Below are positions 33,408 to 48,400 of a stretch of DNA of 64,000 nucleotides, one piece after another (position 1 is the first letter of the stretch; every line of letters begins with the position of its first letter). The position numbers were made by a program, and so were the translations under genes. The notes beneath the pieces were generated by a model. The model saw only the letters and a list, made by a program, of their open reading frames with translations, did not search any database and was not told the DNA's origin. Source of the stretch: Branchiostoma floridae (taxonomy: Eukaryota > Chordata > Leptocardii > Amphioxiformes > Branchiostomatidae); the NCBI RefSeq assembly GCF_000003815.2, contig NC_049979.1:13241485-13305484 (forward strand), in the 5' to 3' direction.

Positions 33408-36400
33408 CTGTGGAGATCACAGTGTGTGAGATCAGATCCACACATGTGTGTTTCAAGTTTAACATGTGGATGGATAGATGGAAAATCATCACCTGACACC
33501 ACCCTGACCTATATCTGACTGTATCCACCTGTGGAGATGACATGTAGGTAATCAGATCCTCACATCTATCTGTTCACATGCAGGTAGATGGTGATGTCAG
33601 CAGGGAAATCATAATTTGGCATTCTGCCACTTGAATAGCAAAGCACATGTTTAAGCCAATATTACAACACTTCAAAAATGTGTTTACATTCATAGCTTGT
33701 CAGGCAATATTGCCAAAATGACACAAAGTTACCAGGCAGGAGACCTAATTATAGCAGAGCGCCATAACATGAATAACCAACGCTCTGTAGAGAGGGATGT
33801 TTGGGGAATTTTTCACTCAGGAAAATGTTTGCCTTGTAAACAGTTATAGTCATCGTGACATTTAAAAAATGGTTTCGTGCAAAACGGCTCAATCCATCAC
33901 AGAAACACGGTGGAGGTAAACACTGCTGCTGCTGGTGGGCACGACGTAATCATGGTTGGTAGAGAAAAACTCAATATCAATTATGAAACAATAAATTGCT
34001 CTTAATAAAGCTGTTGGTGCCGCCCATCCGACAGTACTGAAAGGGAAGAGATTTCAGCCTATAGACACAGTACAAACAGGTAGGCTAACAGAGGTGTGGC
34101 CTCTCCCCACCACCTGCCCACTCACAGTTGACTGGAATACCTGTGTCAACCCCAACACTCTACCTACACTGTCATGTGGTCCCTGTCATCATGTTCACTC
34201 GGGGCCAAATTAGTACAGTTTCATTAGTGCATGTCATCACCGCCCACACCGTGTGTGCCAACAGCACTCAGCAGGCTTCCTGCCCCCATCATGTAGGTCT
34301 GCACACACCAGGGAGCTGTAAATATCCTCCGCAGGATTCTCCATGTGGTGTTGACTCTGCCCCGCACACATCCCGCTCCCCTGGCTCCTGTTCAACCACC
34401 TGTTACATGGAAGCACTCTGCCGTTACGATGGTTGTGGAAGGTTATGGGGAGGTCGCCGACACCAGGCTGCCATTTACCCTGCAGTAATGGTGCTGTTCA
34501 CCTGCTGATGGGCGGCTGGCCCTGACAGGTGATGTGTAATTAGAACGCAGCTCCTACCCGCTAAACAAACTCCTGCACTGTCAAGACTTGGCCACGGCAA
34601 GCCAGTTCCTTGGTTCCTACCTTCTGGAATGGTTACAGATTAATGTGTCATTGTAAAAGAAATGTTATGTTCCTCTTCTCATCACTTGCAAGATGGAAGA
34701 AGGTGAAGACAAGGATTCCTTTATTTGAGAAAATGCAATATTTAGTGTCAATAGAAGAAATGGTAACTGTTCATTCCGCTCCCTATGGCCTCCCTACGAA
34801 AAAAGCTGAAGCAGCCATGGCAACTGGAAGAGCGCATTTTCTTCTTGTATTCTATAGTTGCTCTTCCAAAGAGGACTATAGAATACAAGAAGAAAATGCC
34901 CTTTCGAGTCATTACGGCTAAAGCTGTAGCTCTAAAGATAGTGGCATGATCATATAAAAAGAAACATGCAGTGTCTAATGCCCCTGACCGCAAGCTGGGA
35001 AATATGATACTATATGTGGTTCCACATTAAACAGTGCAATGATTACAGTGGCAATAGCTGCCCCAACATCTTGAAAAGTTCAGATGTCCAAGCATCCATA
35101 AAGCCTAATGGCACTGCAAGCATCCTGCCTTATATCTATGATTACCTTTCGCTGAGGAAACCTAAAACCTCTCCATCGTACCAAACCAATCTGCTAATGC
35201 ACCCTTACTTATGTACACAAAACATCAACATGACTGTTATGGAACATTACTGATGGATTAGAAGTATGTCAGATTTTCCATAGCATCTTGCTGGGTTCAT
35301 CCTTTACGGTACAAGGAAAACACATTGTAACGCAGTCAATTCTATTTTCTTACACATCATTGAAGTGTGTTCCACATGTCAAGATCAGGGTGCTCTAGAA
35401 ATAGTGTAAGGTTTATGTTTCCCTGTAAATGTCGATCAGATATGACAAATACTAGTTCATGGATCCATGGTAGATTTACTAGTACTCTATTTCTGTATAC
35501 AAAGCCACACAGATTACCTTACAGTCTCACTCAGGGTTCCCTTCAGCTCTCATTCTTCCTCTCAGGTATGGATACAAGTGGTTTACCGGGTTTGGAATTT
35601 CAACCCTCTGAAATGCTATTTTACACGTCTTAGTTTTTTTGTAAATCTTGTACTATTGGTTTCAAGAAGTTCTGATATTTGATTGTCACACTTGTACCAT
35701 CCTGGCATAGAAGGTGCTGGAGAGAGCCCTGGGCTAACAACATTTAGCAACACATATATAGTAGAGTGGACTCATTCCTCAGGTAACCGATCTATTATGC
35801 TGCACTCATCCTGCATAGTTCCAGTTTTAAACTTCTTCAGTGGCGAGAGGCTTAATGGCAGGCTGAATAAAGGTTCTAGACTAGAACTATGCAGCTCCAG
35901 ATGTCTTACTAAGGGATGACTGTGGTGTGATAGATGTCGGTTAGCTGAGGAATGAGTCCAATCTACTACATACAACATAAGGCAACACAGTGAGTGACAA
36001 GATATTAGGTCAATCAAATCTTTTAAAAGTCTACTAGTACTACATAAAAATTGAGCAGCACTACAGTCTACATGCAAAAATATATAAGGCATAGACACAA
36101 CACAGCACAACACAACACAGACGACATACAAACCATCCATACACACCTACTCTGGTATTCAATTCCACGCCACTGTGTGAGTGCTCTGCCACTGACCTGA
36201 GCTGGCCTCTGCACCTTTGCCCATGGCTGGTGCATACACACTGGCAGAGAACTCCTCAAAAGTGGTCAGGTCTTTGTGCTGCTGAACAATGGTCTCCACA
36301 TACTTGGCCCTTTCCTCATAGCTGGAGCAATGTGTCAAGGTCTCTTCGTGTTTGATTAAACTCTTTCACAATACATCTGGAAAAACATGCATTCATCCTG

Positions 36401-39400
36401 TCCATTTCATCATTCCTTGTTTCACATCTATGTCAATGTCATTCATTCTAGTCATCTTTTCTGGGTCCATTCAGTTTTTATACAGCGCAGCACCTGGGGA
36501 CATGACCATCCCAGCAGATATTTGCAAGTGCATTTGCACGTTTTGATAGACCTTCACAAGAGTTTGGAGATGTGTATAGTTGTGTACGTGTAAGAAAACA
36601 AATATACCCTGCAGCACACTCTATGTGGGGTAGCCCCATGTCCAGACAATCTCCTTCCACAGCAGTGTCCTTGGAAACTACATTAGTCTCCCTATTTTCC
36701 TCTTGGATTTGTAGGCCAGAGTGTCTTCTGTATGCAAAGCAATGGCCTCGTGCTCTTTAAACTACATGATGTGGTGGTAAACAGACGTTCAATTCTATAT
36801 ATACATATACACGTTAAGATGTGCTATTTCAGTGCAATGTACACATACGCTGCCTCTCTACTTGTCCATTATGCAAATGCTCCTCTCAGACCCGTGTCAG
36901 TGCCCTTCTGTGAGGTATTACACAACATACCAAAGCACAGCTGAAATCCTACACAGCAAAAACCTTAAGAAGATTAAGAATGATCCTCAGGATTACCCTC
37001 CTTCTTAGAGCTTATACACAGCCCAAGGAATATTAAATGAAAGCACACAGGAGCTGAAAATATAAATTCTGGAATTATGTCAAGATAAGAATTAGTCTAA
37101 GATGGATTACAAAACTAGTCAGGTTGGGGAGAATGGTTGATGAGGGTGTAAGCTTTGGAATCGGTACAAACAAACAAACATCAATGTACTATTTCTCCCA
37201 GTGTAGATGGTAAGGAAGGGCCTGTTTGTGTTGAGAGCGGGCAAATAATCCTCATTCCAAGAAAGTGGCATTATACTGCTGAAAATATACATGCAAGTGT
37301 CCTTGGGTTTTTAAGGAGCTCTTCTCTTAGAGCAGGTTAATTCAAATGGGGCCAACTACTGAACAGTAAAACTGTGGGGAGAAATTATGATTCATCTGTA
37401 TGTTGTAACACTATGACTCAAGACACATGTAGTACATGTATGTCCTTATTTCCACCTGTACAGTATAGCTTTTGCCTGCAGTGAGTATGTAACAAAAGAG
37501 GCCATTCTTAACTGTAACATTTAGTGTTCTGTTGATTGGGTGAGGGTGAACAGTAAGGATGAGTGACTGGTCCTCTCTAAGACAGGCTGGCAGACGTGGG
37601 TCTTCATATGGCACAGTGGGAGGCTGAACAGACAGGACCACAGCCTTCATACATAGTCAGCAGGGCCTGGTGTGTGTGTATAGGTATGGCACGTGCTGAC
37701 CTCTAAGGAGCTGGCTATTGGTCTGCAGCGCAGGAATGCAGACTGTATCCAAATGATGGAAATGATAGCATCTGCACACAAAAGAAGATTAAGCTACCCA
37801 GGCCATGTAACCTGCCCTTCTTGCCCCACTGAACCCTTACAGGGGATTTGTCTGCAGAAGGAGCACAGAGAGCAGTGAACAATGGTGGAAGAACGTACCT
37901 GGAAAAGTTGGGCATGTTTGTTGGCAACACAGCATTGCCATAGCAACAGATAACCAAGGTAAACTGTGCTCTGCTAGACTGTACAACACTAGGCAACATA
38001 TGGTGAACTAAAAGCATGATTACCAGACAAAGCACACAAAGAAGAAGTAAGAAAGAGTGGGACAAGGGAACCACAACAGCTGCCAGCATCATAATGTATG
38101 CATCTATCACAGTCTTTCTTCTGTACAGGGGAAACGTATGGTAACTGGTTTCCACCGGGCGAACACTCTGAAAGTCCTGCAGTGCACACAAACTCCATGT
38201 AAACTTAGCAAAACACCTCAAAGCATATCAAAGCAGCTCAGTCTTTACTGATTACCTGGGTTCAAAAGGTATGCATATTGTATTAATGGGAACTAATGTT
38301 TGGCATCTGCAAACATAACCAGAGATGAACACCAAAAGGCTCTTTCTTCATTAAAGATTTATTGCAAACCACAAAACCAGCCTGCAAAGGAAATTCATTC
38401 CCAGTTCCATTTTATACCACACAATTACCTCCTGAAGCTCAAAGGAGAAAATTCCATTACACCCATGCAGCAGGAGTAAGAAATCTCACTAACAAAATCC
38501 CTCGGACGCTTTGATGTCCAAATATGGTGAATAATTGTGAGGTAGGCTTCACAACAGATGGCACACTCTCACATGCAATCTCCGCCCTGCCTTGCCGTCA
38601 GCACGACAAAGGGCCCATGTTTGGTCGTGCTGCCAACAATGGCTGTTAGAGACATAGTCTATGGGTAGATCTACTTAATTATGGAGCCCTTTCACCCTCC
38701 CTGCGTGCCTGCCAATGGTCCAAATGCCTTAATGCTGTTACATGGACAGGATTTTGTCCATAACTAGGATTTAGCTGAATAGCTCCACTAGTCTAAGGCT
38801 TTTCAGAAGATTTTTTTCAGGGATTTCAGTCACTGATTGATATGGGTCTGAGCAGATTAGATGGGACAATCATTTTTCAAACAGCATGAGGCAACCCTGA
38901 GGTCAACGATGACAGAAACAAAGTCTGCGTTTTGGAATTGCTCTTGTCAGGGGCCAAGGGCGACATGTGACCTGGGGTGGTGCTGATAGTGGAGGTGGTG
39001 CCCGAAAGTAACGAAATTGTCCCCCTCGTACCATCAGGCTGCTGTGGGGGGAATGACTACTGACAAGCGACCGTAACTCACGGGCTGAACATGAGATTAT
39101 AACAAATGACCTCTCAGCACAATTGCTGGGTTTTGTGGGACAGGGTGATTCTTTTGCCTTGTTCAGAAATCGGCATCCCTGTCCCATCAAGGTGAGCTCT
39201 CCAGGGATCGGCTCACTATGTTTCTAGGACTCTGTTCTGCCGGAGGCTGGGATCCTCACAGCTGCAGGGCAAGACTAGGATCCCTGGTGAAGTGCACAGA
39301 AAAGAGGTTCCCAAAGTTACGCATCGTCTGGGGATGGAGAAATGAAATTCCATGGACAAATCTTCTGCTTACAACAGATGTAACTTTGGAACGGCTTTGT

Positions 39401-42400
39401 GAACCCAAGGCGGTGAGCCAAAACCTATGTGACAGTTGTTCATCATAAAATTTAAATGTTGCCTTTAATAACATTTCTGAATTATAAAGCAGGCATTCAC
39501 CAAACAAAAAGTTACAGGAGGAACAGAGAATACACAGAGAAAGCAAATGGCCCCTCCTGATGTTTAGAGACCACTTGCAGACTGTAACTTTTATGGACTG
39601 TTCCACAAGTCTGCCCATCCTGTGAATAACTGTTTGCTTTTTTTTCAATGATGGAGCTCAAATTGAATGATCTCTGTGGTCACATAAAGATGAGGATANN
39701 NNNNNNNNNNNNNNNNNNNNNNNNNNNNNNNNNNNNNNNNNNNNNNNNNNNNNNNNNNNNNNNNNNNNNNNNNNNNNNNNNNNNNNNNNNNNNNNNNNGG
39801 ACAAAGTAGATGGTACATAATTTTGCCATTGAAACAACTTTGATATACATCATATATTCTGCAACATGATATCCCGGCCTGGCAAGTAAGCTCCTCCAAT
39901 ACACTGTTCATGGTCTATAAAAAGTAAAGAACAAATGAAATGGTGAAATATCGATCTCAGGTTGGCAATAAATGCACAGTAATTAGTTCACTCTATTCCA
40001 CATCCACAAACCATCTGCCTTATGACCACTGGCCACAACATCCCACTGTGACCAGTTATTTGTTCATTGCTCTTGGAATTTTTCAAATCAGTACAGCGCA
40101 TCGATGTTGTGTACTGTTTGCAGAACAAGCCTGACTATAACTGGTGTTGTGGTGCATGTTGAAAGTTAGAGACCACACATCACTGGCAGTCACCCAAACC
40201 AGCAGCAACATCAGGTCCTGTCAAACCTTCAGGGACGGACACTGTCATGCAAATCTGCTGCCTGATGAAATGTTAATGCCACTTATCACACTGTTACAGC
40301 CACAAACGTTGGGCAGCATTTGTTTTTCTTCCCATTCATGCCCTTTATGCACTGACGATCAATCACAGTTGGGGCAGTAGGATGCAATCAACTGCAGCGT
40401 ATCACCTCCATCAACCAGACAGCCAGACATGTCTGCCGCAGATGATCCAAACATCCACCAAAGGATGGAGGTGTAATATTCTGTGCAGATTCTTATCTGC
40501 AAGGCCATAAAGAGTGGACTCATCAAATCTGAACAGCTGACCAATATTACATCAAATTAGCAGCAGATATCTCAGATAAGTACAATTAAATCAACAGAAT
40601 AACGGTGAAGACAAATAGAGAACTATTCGTGCCTCGGCCCTCACACACTGAAGCATTCTCGTGCTCAATTGTATGAAACAAGCGGTGTGGAAAATGGGAA
40701 AAACCGCAGGAATCAAAACTTTGGAAAGGTCATTGACATGCAAACATTGCTCTGAAGGAACTAAATTCTATCAGAATATGGCAGCAGTCCAACTTTCATG
40801 TCCTTGCGACGCCTTTCCCCATGGCAACGCAATGCTCCTTTTGCATATCAAGTTTCTTGCATTGTCCATGGCAGGNNNNNNNNNNNNNNNNNNNNNNNNN
40901 NNNNNNNNNNNNNNNNNNNNNNNNNNNNNNNNNNNNNNNNNNNNNNNNNNNNNNNNNNNNNNNNNNNNNNNNNNNCCAGGTGTGCACATTAAGCACACGT
41001 CTGGGTGACCTGACCTCTGTGGCACCCCAGCCAGCCTGCTAGCCAAGTGCACACACCGATAGGGAACCACCAATGGCTCGAAAGAATAGCCTTTGTGCAT
41101 TGTATTCTAGACAATGCATATTACACTCCAAGCATGCAAGATTATACTTTCTCTGCCATTGTTGTGGTTCTATTGTCTTGCAGATTACTTTCTCCTATGT
41201 GGTATATTCTGGCCTCAGGGGAGATGCAAAGCTTGGAAAGTACATGTACTTCAAATTCAAGTCACTCTTACTTTTAAATGGTTCTGCAAATTTCTGGTGT
41301 GCTGCTGGAGTGTTCAGGACTAGCCTTTTGTGTGGTTATGTCTACTCAAGTACTTAAGTCAGAACTTGTGAAACAGACTGTAGGGTAAGTGGAAAGGGAA
41401 TATACCAGATGGTCCAAGATGTAATATTGTACATGGAATTTGTATTGTTACTTTGACCACCCAGCAGTGCAAGTTGTTCTGCACCAAATGCTCACCATTT
41501 ACCAGAGATTCCCAATATTTACCAAAGGACAGGCAGAGTATGTATCCTTTACTTGGTGACATTAGGAACTATTACCGGCATGTTGTAAAAGTAGAGTTAT
41601 GATATCAGGCTCAACTCTATGTGTTGTACCAGAACAGTTGCGTCTGGAAGGGCTGAGGTGAATTTGCACAACAATAAAAGGCAGGTCTGAACCTGACCAG
41701 CCAACAAAGGGTGCGGGCAGCCCCGTCCTTACGCCAGACAAAAAGCCGACACACTTTGCTGGCATGTATGTCTCTATACGAAGGGGATGGACAAAGCAGG
41801 GGCTGCACGCCTACACACAATGGGTGGCATGCGACCAGAGGGGAAACCTTACACTAATTCAAATTGGCCACAGTTACTCACATAGGTGAGAGAGTAGCAA
41901 TCTTCATCGGACTCCAGAATGGTTGTTGAAAAAATTTCAAGTCAATTTGAATTGACTTGAAATTGATCAAATAGAGCAGACTACTAATAGAGCCACTAAA
42001 GCAGTTGCTAATTTATCATTCTATGGCAATTTCGTCACCATAAATGGGGTCAATTTTTACAACTTTTTCAACGACCAAAGGAGTCTCGCAAAAAAGAAGA
42101 GAACCAGGTTGCCCCCCTCCCTCGAAAATGCAGACCTAACTTAGGTAAGCATTTACACTCAGACTTATCCCATCAGCTCAAAGGCAGGGATGCGATGGCA
42201 ATACAGATATTCCAGCTCTGAGTGAGTACAATCCTGCAGGATGCAATTAAGGTGATTTGCACCCCTTCCACGAGGAAGACCTGGGATCACGGAGACACTG
42301 GAGGCATTGGCAATTACAGTAGATTACAGACCCAGTTGAAGGTACCTGCCCAACGAGCCGTCACAGCTGATGGAGACCCTACTGTGAGTCAGTAGGTTTT

Positions 42401-45400
42401 CTGGGGGAGAGAACAAAGCTGGAGAGGAGGGAAGGAGCGGGCGCAGTCCTCAAGCAGCACACGCCGCGCACGTGGCTGCGGCCACTTATCATTTCTCGCC
42501 TGGCCAACCGCATCCACTAAACACTCCATTACAGGAGTGACAGGCTGGCATACACAACACAACAAACCATTACATGTGCAAACACAGCCACATGGCCAAA
42601 GTTTGCCCATAGAACACCAGAAGTGACACTGAAGTGGAATTCAATGTATGGGGAACAGGGTGTCACAGATTGTGGGGTTCTTCTACATGTAAGTCAAGGC
42701 GGTGATTGAAAAGAAAACTTTAGCTTCCCTTTATGATACATTGTAGCCACATGGCAAAATTCAGAATTTTCTTTAATGTAAATCTGCTGTGCCTTGTAAT
42801 ACTTCTGAGATTTGCCCACTTGACATTGATACAAATATAAGGTTGTGGTTCTCAGTGCGACATGTGAAAGATGCAAAAGGAGATCAGTTTGCCTCTCTCA
42901 AGATTAGGATGTTCTGCAAAGTACATCTGCAGTTGAACAGCAAGCATTATATACATTTTGTGCATCAGAACTCCTTGATCAGAACAAAAGTTGTTTGAGT
43001 AAAACAATGAAACAAGCATGGCAAAATCTTACGTTGGGTAGCAACCACGTACATGTACGAGTTCTGAAGTCATTCAAAATCTGTACACATGCAAACACTG
43101 CTCTGCCAGATGGTCCTGATCTTCCTGTGAAATTGGCGAGCTAAATGAAGAAGCAACAAGAAGTCCATTTTGTATCATGTATGTGCCCACACAGATGCGC
43201 CCCCCTCATAACCTGCCCATTAGGTGCACCCAGTATGGTGCAGATGGTGTCCCGTGGTGCTCTATCTGACTGTGTACACACAGGACACGTCAGCTGGTAA
43301 CGTTAGCACACCGAGACTAAAAAAGTGCCTCCTCAAGCAAACCACTCTGTCCACAACCAACAAAGCCTTTGTTAGATGAAGCAGCTTTTAATGAAGCTGG
43401 ACATGAATGAAGGACATCTTGTGATTCTCCAGCAGATGTCATCCTCAGTTACAGGTAAAATTTAGATTAGCAGAATCTACATGTACACATCACAATGGTT
43501 GACTGTGGCTGGTTTTACAATCATGACCTTCTTAGGGAATTGTAGTAGGTAGATAGCCAGCTCTTCTCTACTAGATTTCGTATCTTTTACAAACTGCAGA
43601 ATGCATCATGGCAATCCTCCTGGAGGTTTCACCATTAGCGTTGTTACTACTAGTCATACAGGTGATGACCTCATGATAATCTGTAATATTGTCATAAAGT
43701 TGAGTCATAAAAGGCCTATTGGGACATTTCAGTCATTATCGCTTCAGACAAACCCTGAGGGTGTTCAGACACATGTACAGAGTAGACTTGCTGCTATACA
43801 GACTAAACATGCTCCATACATAATCCTTGCCAAATTCATTCATGAAAGAGCCTTTATCATCAGAAATGATGGGATTCTTGTCTACTCTTATTAATTCTGT
43901 TGACAAGAAATACCAGTATATAATGTAATCTAATCAAGACTAGACTTAATATTTCTTCCATTCACAGACTAATCATTTTTGGCACAAGGCCATGTCTTTT
44001 GGAATTACTACATAATGACATCATAGCCATAAACTTGAGTCATAAGTCAGAGAAAGATGATCCTCTCCAGGGATGCTGCCTCATGTGATTGGATTACCAG
44101 GGATGACGCACTTTCACCCATAGAATAATAGCTATGATGACAATGACTACTGCCACCATTGACTATTTTATACTGATGATAACTACTTTTGTTGGCATGC
44201 CAACACATGATTCTTTTCGTGTACAAAATAAAGGCAAAAGGCACATAGGTAGCTGTTACAATGATAAAATTTCATCATTATATAAGCCCTGGAAATGAAT
44301 ACGATATGATAAGTACAGATAATGAGATTTACCACTGAAATCCAAGTCACTGATTATCTTTTAAATGAAACTCTACAAAACAGTCAATTTCAATGACATC
44401 TGTGGTGACCTAAATCCACAAGACAGTGTCTAGTACATGTAGGTCCTCAAGTTTTGAGATTGACATATATTGTATTTACGGTAAAAATGGGGGCATCAGA
44501 GAGGTATACAATGTACTGAAGTGTGGAGTATATCACATAACAAGAGTAGTGGGAAGACATTCCCCCTTGGCTGGAACAAATGAGAGAGCAATGTTTAGAT
44601 ATTGAGCGAGCTGACTTGTTTTTCTGGTTGTTCCCCACCTGCTGCCCCAGGCTATGTTTTGCCAAACTTTTGTAGGAGCCATCCTAACAATTCATCACTG
44701 CTAGACACTGCCATAATTAAGTGCAATTACAGGCATTTCTTGTTCCATCACATTTGTATTACCCGAGAGGTTAAGGCCAGACAATTGCAGCCAGCAAAAA
44801 AATAACATCAATGCCAATGCACCAGCTAAATCAATTTGCAAATTAGTTCTATTATTCATCATTGTGACTCAAGCCATGACTGTTACTGAAGTTCTCTCCA
44901 TGGAGCAAGAATTATACTTACTTATAACAGCATCACAAACAAATGTGAGCAAAAACAGCCCATGATAATGACCATGAGGTAACTACAAGTTTGGGTGAAG
45001 ATGACACAACATACAAACTCTTATATCCTCACCTGCTGTTTGTGTATGTATGGCCAGCCACAATAAGCAGACTGCCAACATATTTCTACTTTGCAAATAT
45101 ACAGCAAAGACCACGAATTAGACTGGATCTTGTCATCAAAGACAACCAGGCTGTTAAAAATTTGCATTTGGTAACATACATTTGTTTGTATGAACATGTT
45201 CCTTTTTCAACATGTTTGTGAATAAAAAAACACTCTTCTTTTGGGATGATGCCAGTACTTACACAACACTTAACGTAAGAACAAGGACAAAGGATGGCAG
45301 AGCAAAGGTCATGGTCAAGCAGGTGTGGCTGCTCCAGGCAGTTTCCTCACAAACACTAGATACCACTGACAATGCAGCACAGACAGTCATTACACCACAT

Positions 45401-48400
45401 TGCAACAGTGTAATTACATAACACCATTATAGCTATGTCAAATTACGCTCTGTTACACAGTCTATATAGACTGTGAGGAGGAAAACTTTAAAAGATAGCG
45501 ACCCCCCTCCCCAATTCAACCTGCAGCAAAGATTTGATTGACAAGCAGGAATGACAGGACCAAAAGGAATTCAAAAGCATGCGGGTGCTTAGAGGAGCTC
45601 TGACTCCACGTGTAGTGTGTAGATAGACATCAATAGATTTGTTCTATTGTTTGGAGAGACAAAGGCAGAGCACTGACTTTTTTTACTGGCTCACAATGTA
45701 GAGCTGATGGTGACTGCTCATTCAGATACTTTTGATGTAGTAGGACTGCAAAAGGCAACTTTTAAGATATGAATGTATTAAAACCTATGGATTGAACTAT
45801 TATTTCAATAAATGATGGCACTTTGTCACTGACAGTAACATGCCTAGGGGTTAAAGAATGATTAGCTAAGGCTGATAAGAGTGCTTTCACATGGTGCCGA
45901 CAGGCTTAGATAAAGATAATCATTTGCTACAGAACAGAATAATAAAAATGTATGTCTGAGCAGCCTGAAGGGACCTGATGTTACTTTACCGAATGCTCCC
46001 ACTCTGTAACACTGAGTAAGTGGAGGCTGGGCATGTCTCTAACCATGATGTGTATTTGATGAGGTGTAAAGTGGCTGGACTGGCCCTGCTGTGCCCCTCC
46101 CCCTCCTCAGCTGTGCCCCTCCCTCCCCACAAACCTGCCCATCCATTAGCACCAGCCTATGTAACGATATCTGGGCTTGGCAGGTTAACTCACAAAGCCA
46201 TCACCCATCCTTACAGGTCAGTCCCTGTGCCATCCCATGTGGCTTCAGGGGAACATTACATAGCAGGGAACTCTCCACGGCCCCCCAGCTATTGTCTGTA
46301 TGCCTGTGTGTCAGGTGCATGGGAGACAGGCAATTCCCAGCCAAGACACTCGGGACAATATCGCTGCTTCAAATGTTAATGGGTCCAGTTTGCCTGCAAA
46401 TTTGCCTGCCAGCAGGGCCCTAGCTCCAGCCACCTGCCCCCTCAAACAGTAACAACAAAGGAATTCCTCCAGCACCGCAAACACAGGACTGGAATTTGCC
46501 TAGTATGAATTATTGAAAATTACTTGCATTACACCACAATGATATGGCAAACTTTCCTGTGACTAAGAGACGCATATACATCCATGTACCTTACAAACAT
46601 CTACCACCTGCCCCAACATTTCCTAGTTTCCATTACGCAGAAGTATTGACAAAGATATAAAAGTTTCATGGCCCTTGCTACTACTATTATACTACTACAT
46701 ATGGCAGGTCGGTACAGGCATCAACGTTTTTGCTTCACTCACTTTTAAAACANNNNNNNNNNNNNNNNNNNNNNNNNNNNNNNNNNNNNNNNNNNNNNNN
46801 NNNNNNNNNNNNNNNNNNNNNNNNNNNNNNNNNNNNNNNNNNNNNNNNNNNNNNNNNNNNNNNNNNNNNNNNNNNNNNNNNNNNNNNNNNNNNNNNNNNN
46901 NNNNNNNNNNNNNNNNNNNNNNNNNNNNNNNNNNNNNNNNNNNNNNNNNNNNNNNNNNNNNNNNNNNNNNNNNNNNNNNNNNNNNNNNNNNNNNNNNNNN
47001 NNNNNNNNNNNNNNNNNNNNNNNNNNNNNNNNNNNNNNNNGGTTTCCACATAATTATGTTCAGCACTGTACACACTTTAGAAAAAAAAGACAACCATGTA
47101 ATTTCTAGTCAAGCACTTCGTCTACAAGCAGACAAAATCAATGCATATTCATAACAGCTGTAATTAGAATTCCAAAACACAAACACCATACTGTTTTGCT
47201 ATTTCAAGATGGGAGTGTTGTTCACTATGGAATGGAAAGCTTGTCAAAATTTTCTTTCATAACAACTGTAATCTTTGGAATTCAGGTTGTATCAATACAA
47301 CAAGCATCATAAAAAATGTACCAACTTAAAGGTCATGAACGGAAGAATGTTTTGCAACATTGGAAATAAAAGGACCAACTTGCTTCTTAATGTTTGCCTA
47401 CATGTATGTTATATGTTATTCTAAGGGATTTTATATAGACAGCTACATGACCATACTGCTCATCGATCAAGATAAGATGCTGCTGCTCCAATACAGTGGT
47501 GTTCAGAATGTACACTAAGCTGAAGGTCAGGCACAACAAGGAGAGGTATTAGACTCCTTGGAGAACCCTAATCTCAAGGCAGGTGTCACAGGATCCCTTA
47601 ATGCAGCTGCCTGGCACAAGCCGCTGATTAAAACTGTAGCTGGTCGGACACATGACACTACAGAGAGGGACACATACATGTATACAGAACTCTCAGTACT
47701 GCACTGTTGGTGTAGTGAAGCTGGCAGTCAATTGTCTGTGTGAAGAGGACTGGAGAAATGGCATCTGGCAGCTCCATGGCCAAAACCAGCAGAGGGCTGC
47801 GCACGGATGGAATCACACAATGGGCATGGTGGCCAGGGTCACAGACGTTTCCATAGTCTGATTTGATGTTCACAAACACTACATTTATCAGTCGGATTGA
47901 ATAGTAATCTATCGTTTTTTATAGTATACAATAAACTTCTGTGAATCAGAGAAAAAGGGACACACCACTCTGAAAATAGGCCAGAAAAATGGAAAAAGTT
48001 ATAAATAATGAAGTTGTAAGATGGATTAAATTACTGCATGAACTCTAATTACATTGTGAGACCTGGAAACCAGCGGGACAGAAATTAGTAGCTACCAATT
48101 GGCTACAGTAGCTATTACTCAGCCTGGTAATACATGATTTCACAAGCAGAAAACAAAGCTGAAATTGGAAAGGGAATAGTGATTCACATGCTTACATCTT
48201 CCACTCTCCAAACTGCAGAAAGGCTTGGCATGGAAACAAAGGTATAACACACCTAATTAGAGAGAGAAACTCCTGAAAGGCAGGATTCAATGGTACATTA
48301 AGATTCTCTTTATGTCCTGCAAACAAAGTTACCAAGCAATAATTTCCAGTTTGCAGGTAATTTTGCACAGATTACATTTATCAGTAAAGGGACTAGCAGA

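Larger units (their letters stand above)
33408..36196 (-). other. RALGAPA: RALGAPA last intron (about 2.8 kb)
   Basis: The intron contains a GC-rich, E-box-rich stretch at about 34090-34580 (several CACCTG/CAGGTG, a GTAATTAGA and a TAAACAAAC), a perfect hairpin at 34834-34899 and a MITE at 35761-35966. No other gene is supported inside it. Confidence 0.7.

Noticed and set aside
46675..47154. Open frames of 107-159 codons
   Set aside because: They consist mostly of the 288-N gap.
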